Source: Ruminococcaceae bacterium UBA3903 (GTDB lineage Bacteria; Bacillota; Clostridia; Oscillospirales; Acutalibacteraceae). From it: a DNA stretch of 64,000 bases. The position numbers and the translations under genes are program-made. Below are positions 63,884 through 64,000 of this stretch, one piece after another. Location of the stretch: positions 108,369-172,368 of the forward strand of contig DGFJ01000009.1 of the NCBI GenBank assembly GCA_002391625.1, given 5' to 3'. Each line of letters begins with the position of its first letter. Position 1 is the stretch's first letter. A model generated the notes under the pieces. It searched no databases. It was not told the origin of the DNA and worked only from the letters and a program-made list of their open reading frames with translations.

Positions 63884-63901
63884 AATAACATTAATGTTAT
63901 T
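63884..63901. repeat. 18-base perfect palindrome overlapping a stop codon
   Basis: AATAACATT and AATGTTATT (63884-63901) form a palindrome over the end of the partial gene. Its core AACATTAATGTT also occurs at 9078-9099. The role is unknown. Confidence 0.55.
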
Positions 63902-64000
63902 TGCGTTTTCCGTAGCCGTAGCCATAGTCATAGTTATATCCATACCCGTAGCCATAGTGGTGAGAGCTGGCCTTTGTGCCAAAAATATTTTTGTTGTCAT
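63897..64000 (-). CDS. C-terminal end of a Tyr-rich exopolysaccharide protein, probably a second tyrosine kinase (partial)
   Basis: Only the last 34 codons are in the window; the gene starts beyond 64000. The frame ends with an HHYGYGYGYNYDYGYGYG run, then KRK and TAA at 63897-63899. Alternating Tyr-Gly tails like this are the autophosphorylation clusters of BY-kinases, and the next gene downstream (62301-63848) has a similar tail. The gap to that gene is about 48 bases, so they share a transcript. A structural Tyr/Gly-rich protein is an alternative. Confidence 0.6.
   Translation of the reverse strand, partial: DNKNIFGTKASSHHYGYGYGYNYDYGYGYGKRK

Overview
The window is AT-rich DNA from a low-GC, anaerobic, endospore-forming member of the Clostridia. 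Spore genes (a SpoVAD homologue, the germination protein YpeB, a YtaF-like sporulation membrane protein) show the sporulation potential. Pyruvate:ferredoxin oxidoreductase, indolepyruvate:ferredoxin oxidoreductase, and rubredoxin beside a flavo-diiron protein point to strict anaerobic metabolism. A secreted pullulanase with CBM26, MucBP-like repeats and a C-terminal type I dockerin, plus a fused MalQ-GlgP enzyme, suggest a starch specialist of the Ruminococcaceae, resembling Ruminococcus bromii and its amylosome. The genus is an inference from gene content; no rRNA is present. Many genes use TTG starts behind strong GGAGG-type ribosome sites.

Layout. 1-5500: end of an ABC ATPase, a giant FtsX-type permease with a long coiled coil, a GNAT acetyltransferase and an acyltransferase-3 protein. 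5916-8348: a second ABC exporter pair. 8398-10618: a Cys-rich small protein behind a sigma-K-like promoter, initiator tRNA-Met, a 49-residue membrane protein and a decayed PEBP/YbhB pseudogene. 10618-15524: rpsT, a ytaF-like gene and nifJ. 15878-19774: fused 4-alpha-glucanotransferase/glycogen phosphorylase. 19979-24633: pncC, rsmE, mtnN, an ADP-ribosylglycohydrolase and spoVAD. 24899-27164: a GGGtGRT protein with a NifU-like scaffold, then tRNA-Thr. 27370-33470: a YgjP-like metalloprotease, D-lactate dehydrogenase, ypeB, rubredoxin, flavo-diiron protein and a DHHW-family protein. 33535-35904: HD phosphohydrolase-like protein, RlmA and an MBL-fold lipoprotein. 36050-41473: a minus-strand unit of SSS transporter, paaK, iorA and iorB.

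41758-45066 is the dockerin pullulanase. 45480-49232: an HprK-like kinase, a NatAB-like ABC exporter and an associated membrane-anchored protein. 49423-55902: the conserved phoH-ybeY-dgkA-era-yqzL-recO block followed by mutS2. 56358-58707: ylxM-ffh-rpsP-khpA behind a consensus promoter. 58941-64000: a GT-C-like membrane protein, thiT, and the start of an exopolysaccharide locus (Ig-like protein, BY-kinase, and the Tyr-rich end of another protein).

Functional themes are starch and glycogen use (pullulanase outside, MalQ-GlgP inside), ferredoxin-linked 2-oxoacid metabolism (NifJ, IorAB with PaaK), oxygen defence (rubredoxin with flavo-diiron protein), sporulation and germination, and core RNA and ribosome maintenance. 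I see no CRISPR array, insertion sequence, prophage or rRNA. I found no convincing new multi-gene system. The most unusual items are the MalQ-GlgP fusion with a possible internal start, the ypeB ribosome site buried in a terminator hairpin, the internally deleted PEBP pseudogene, and several small genes that are easily missed.
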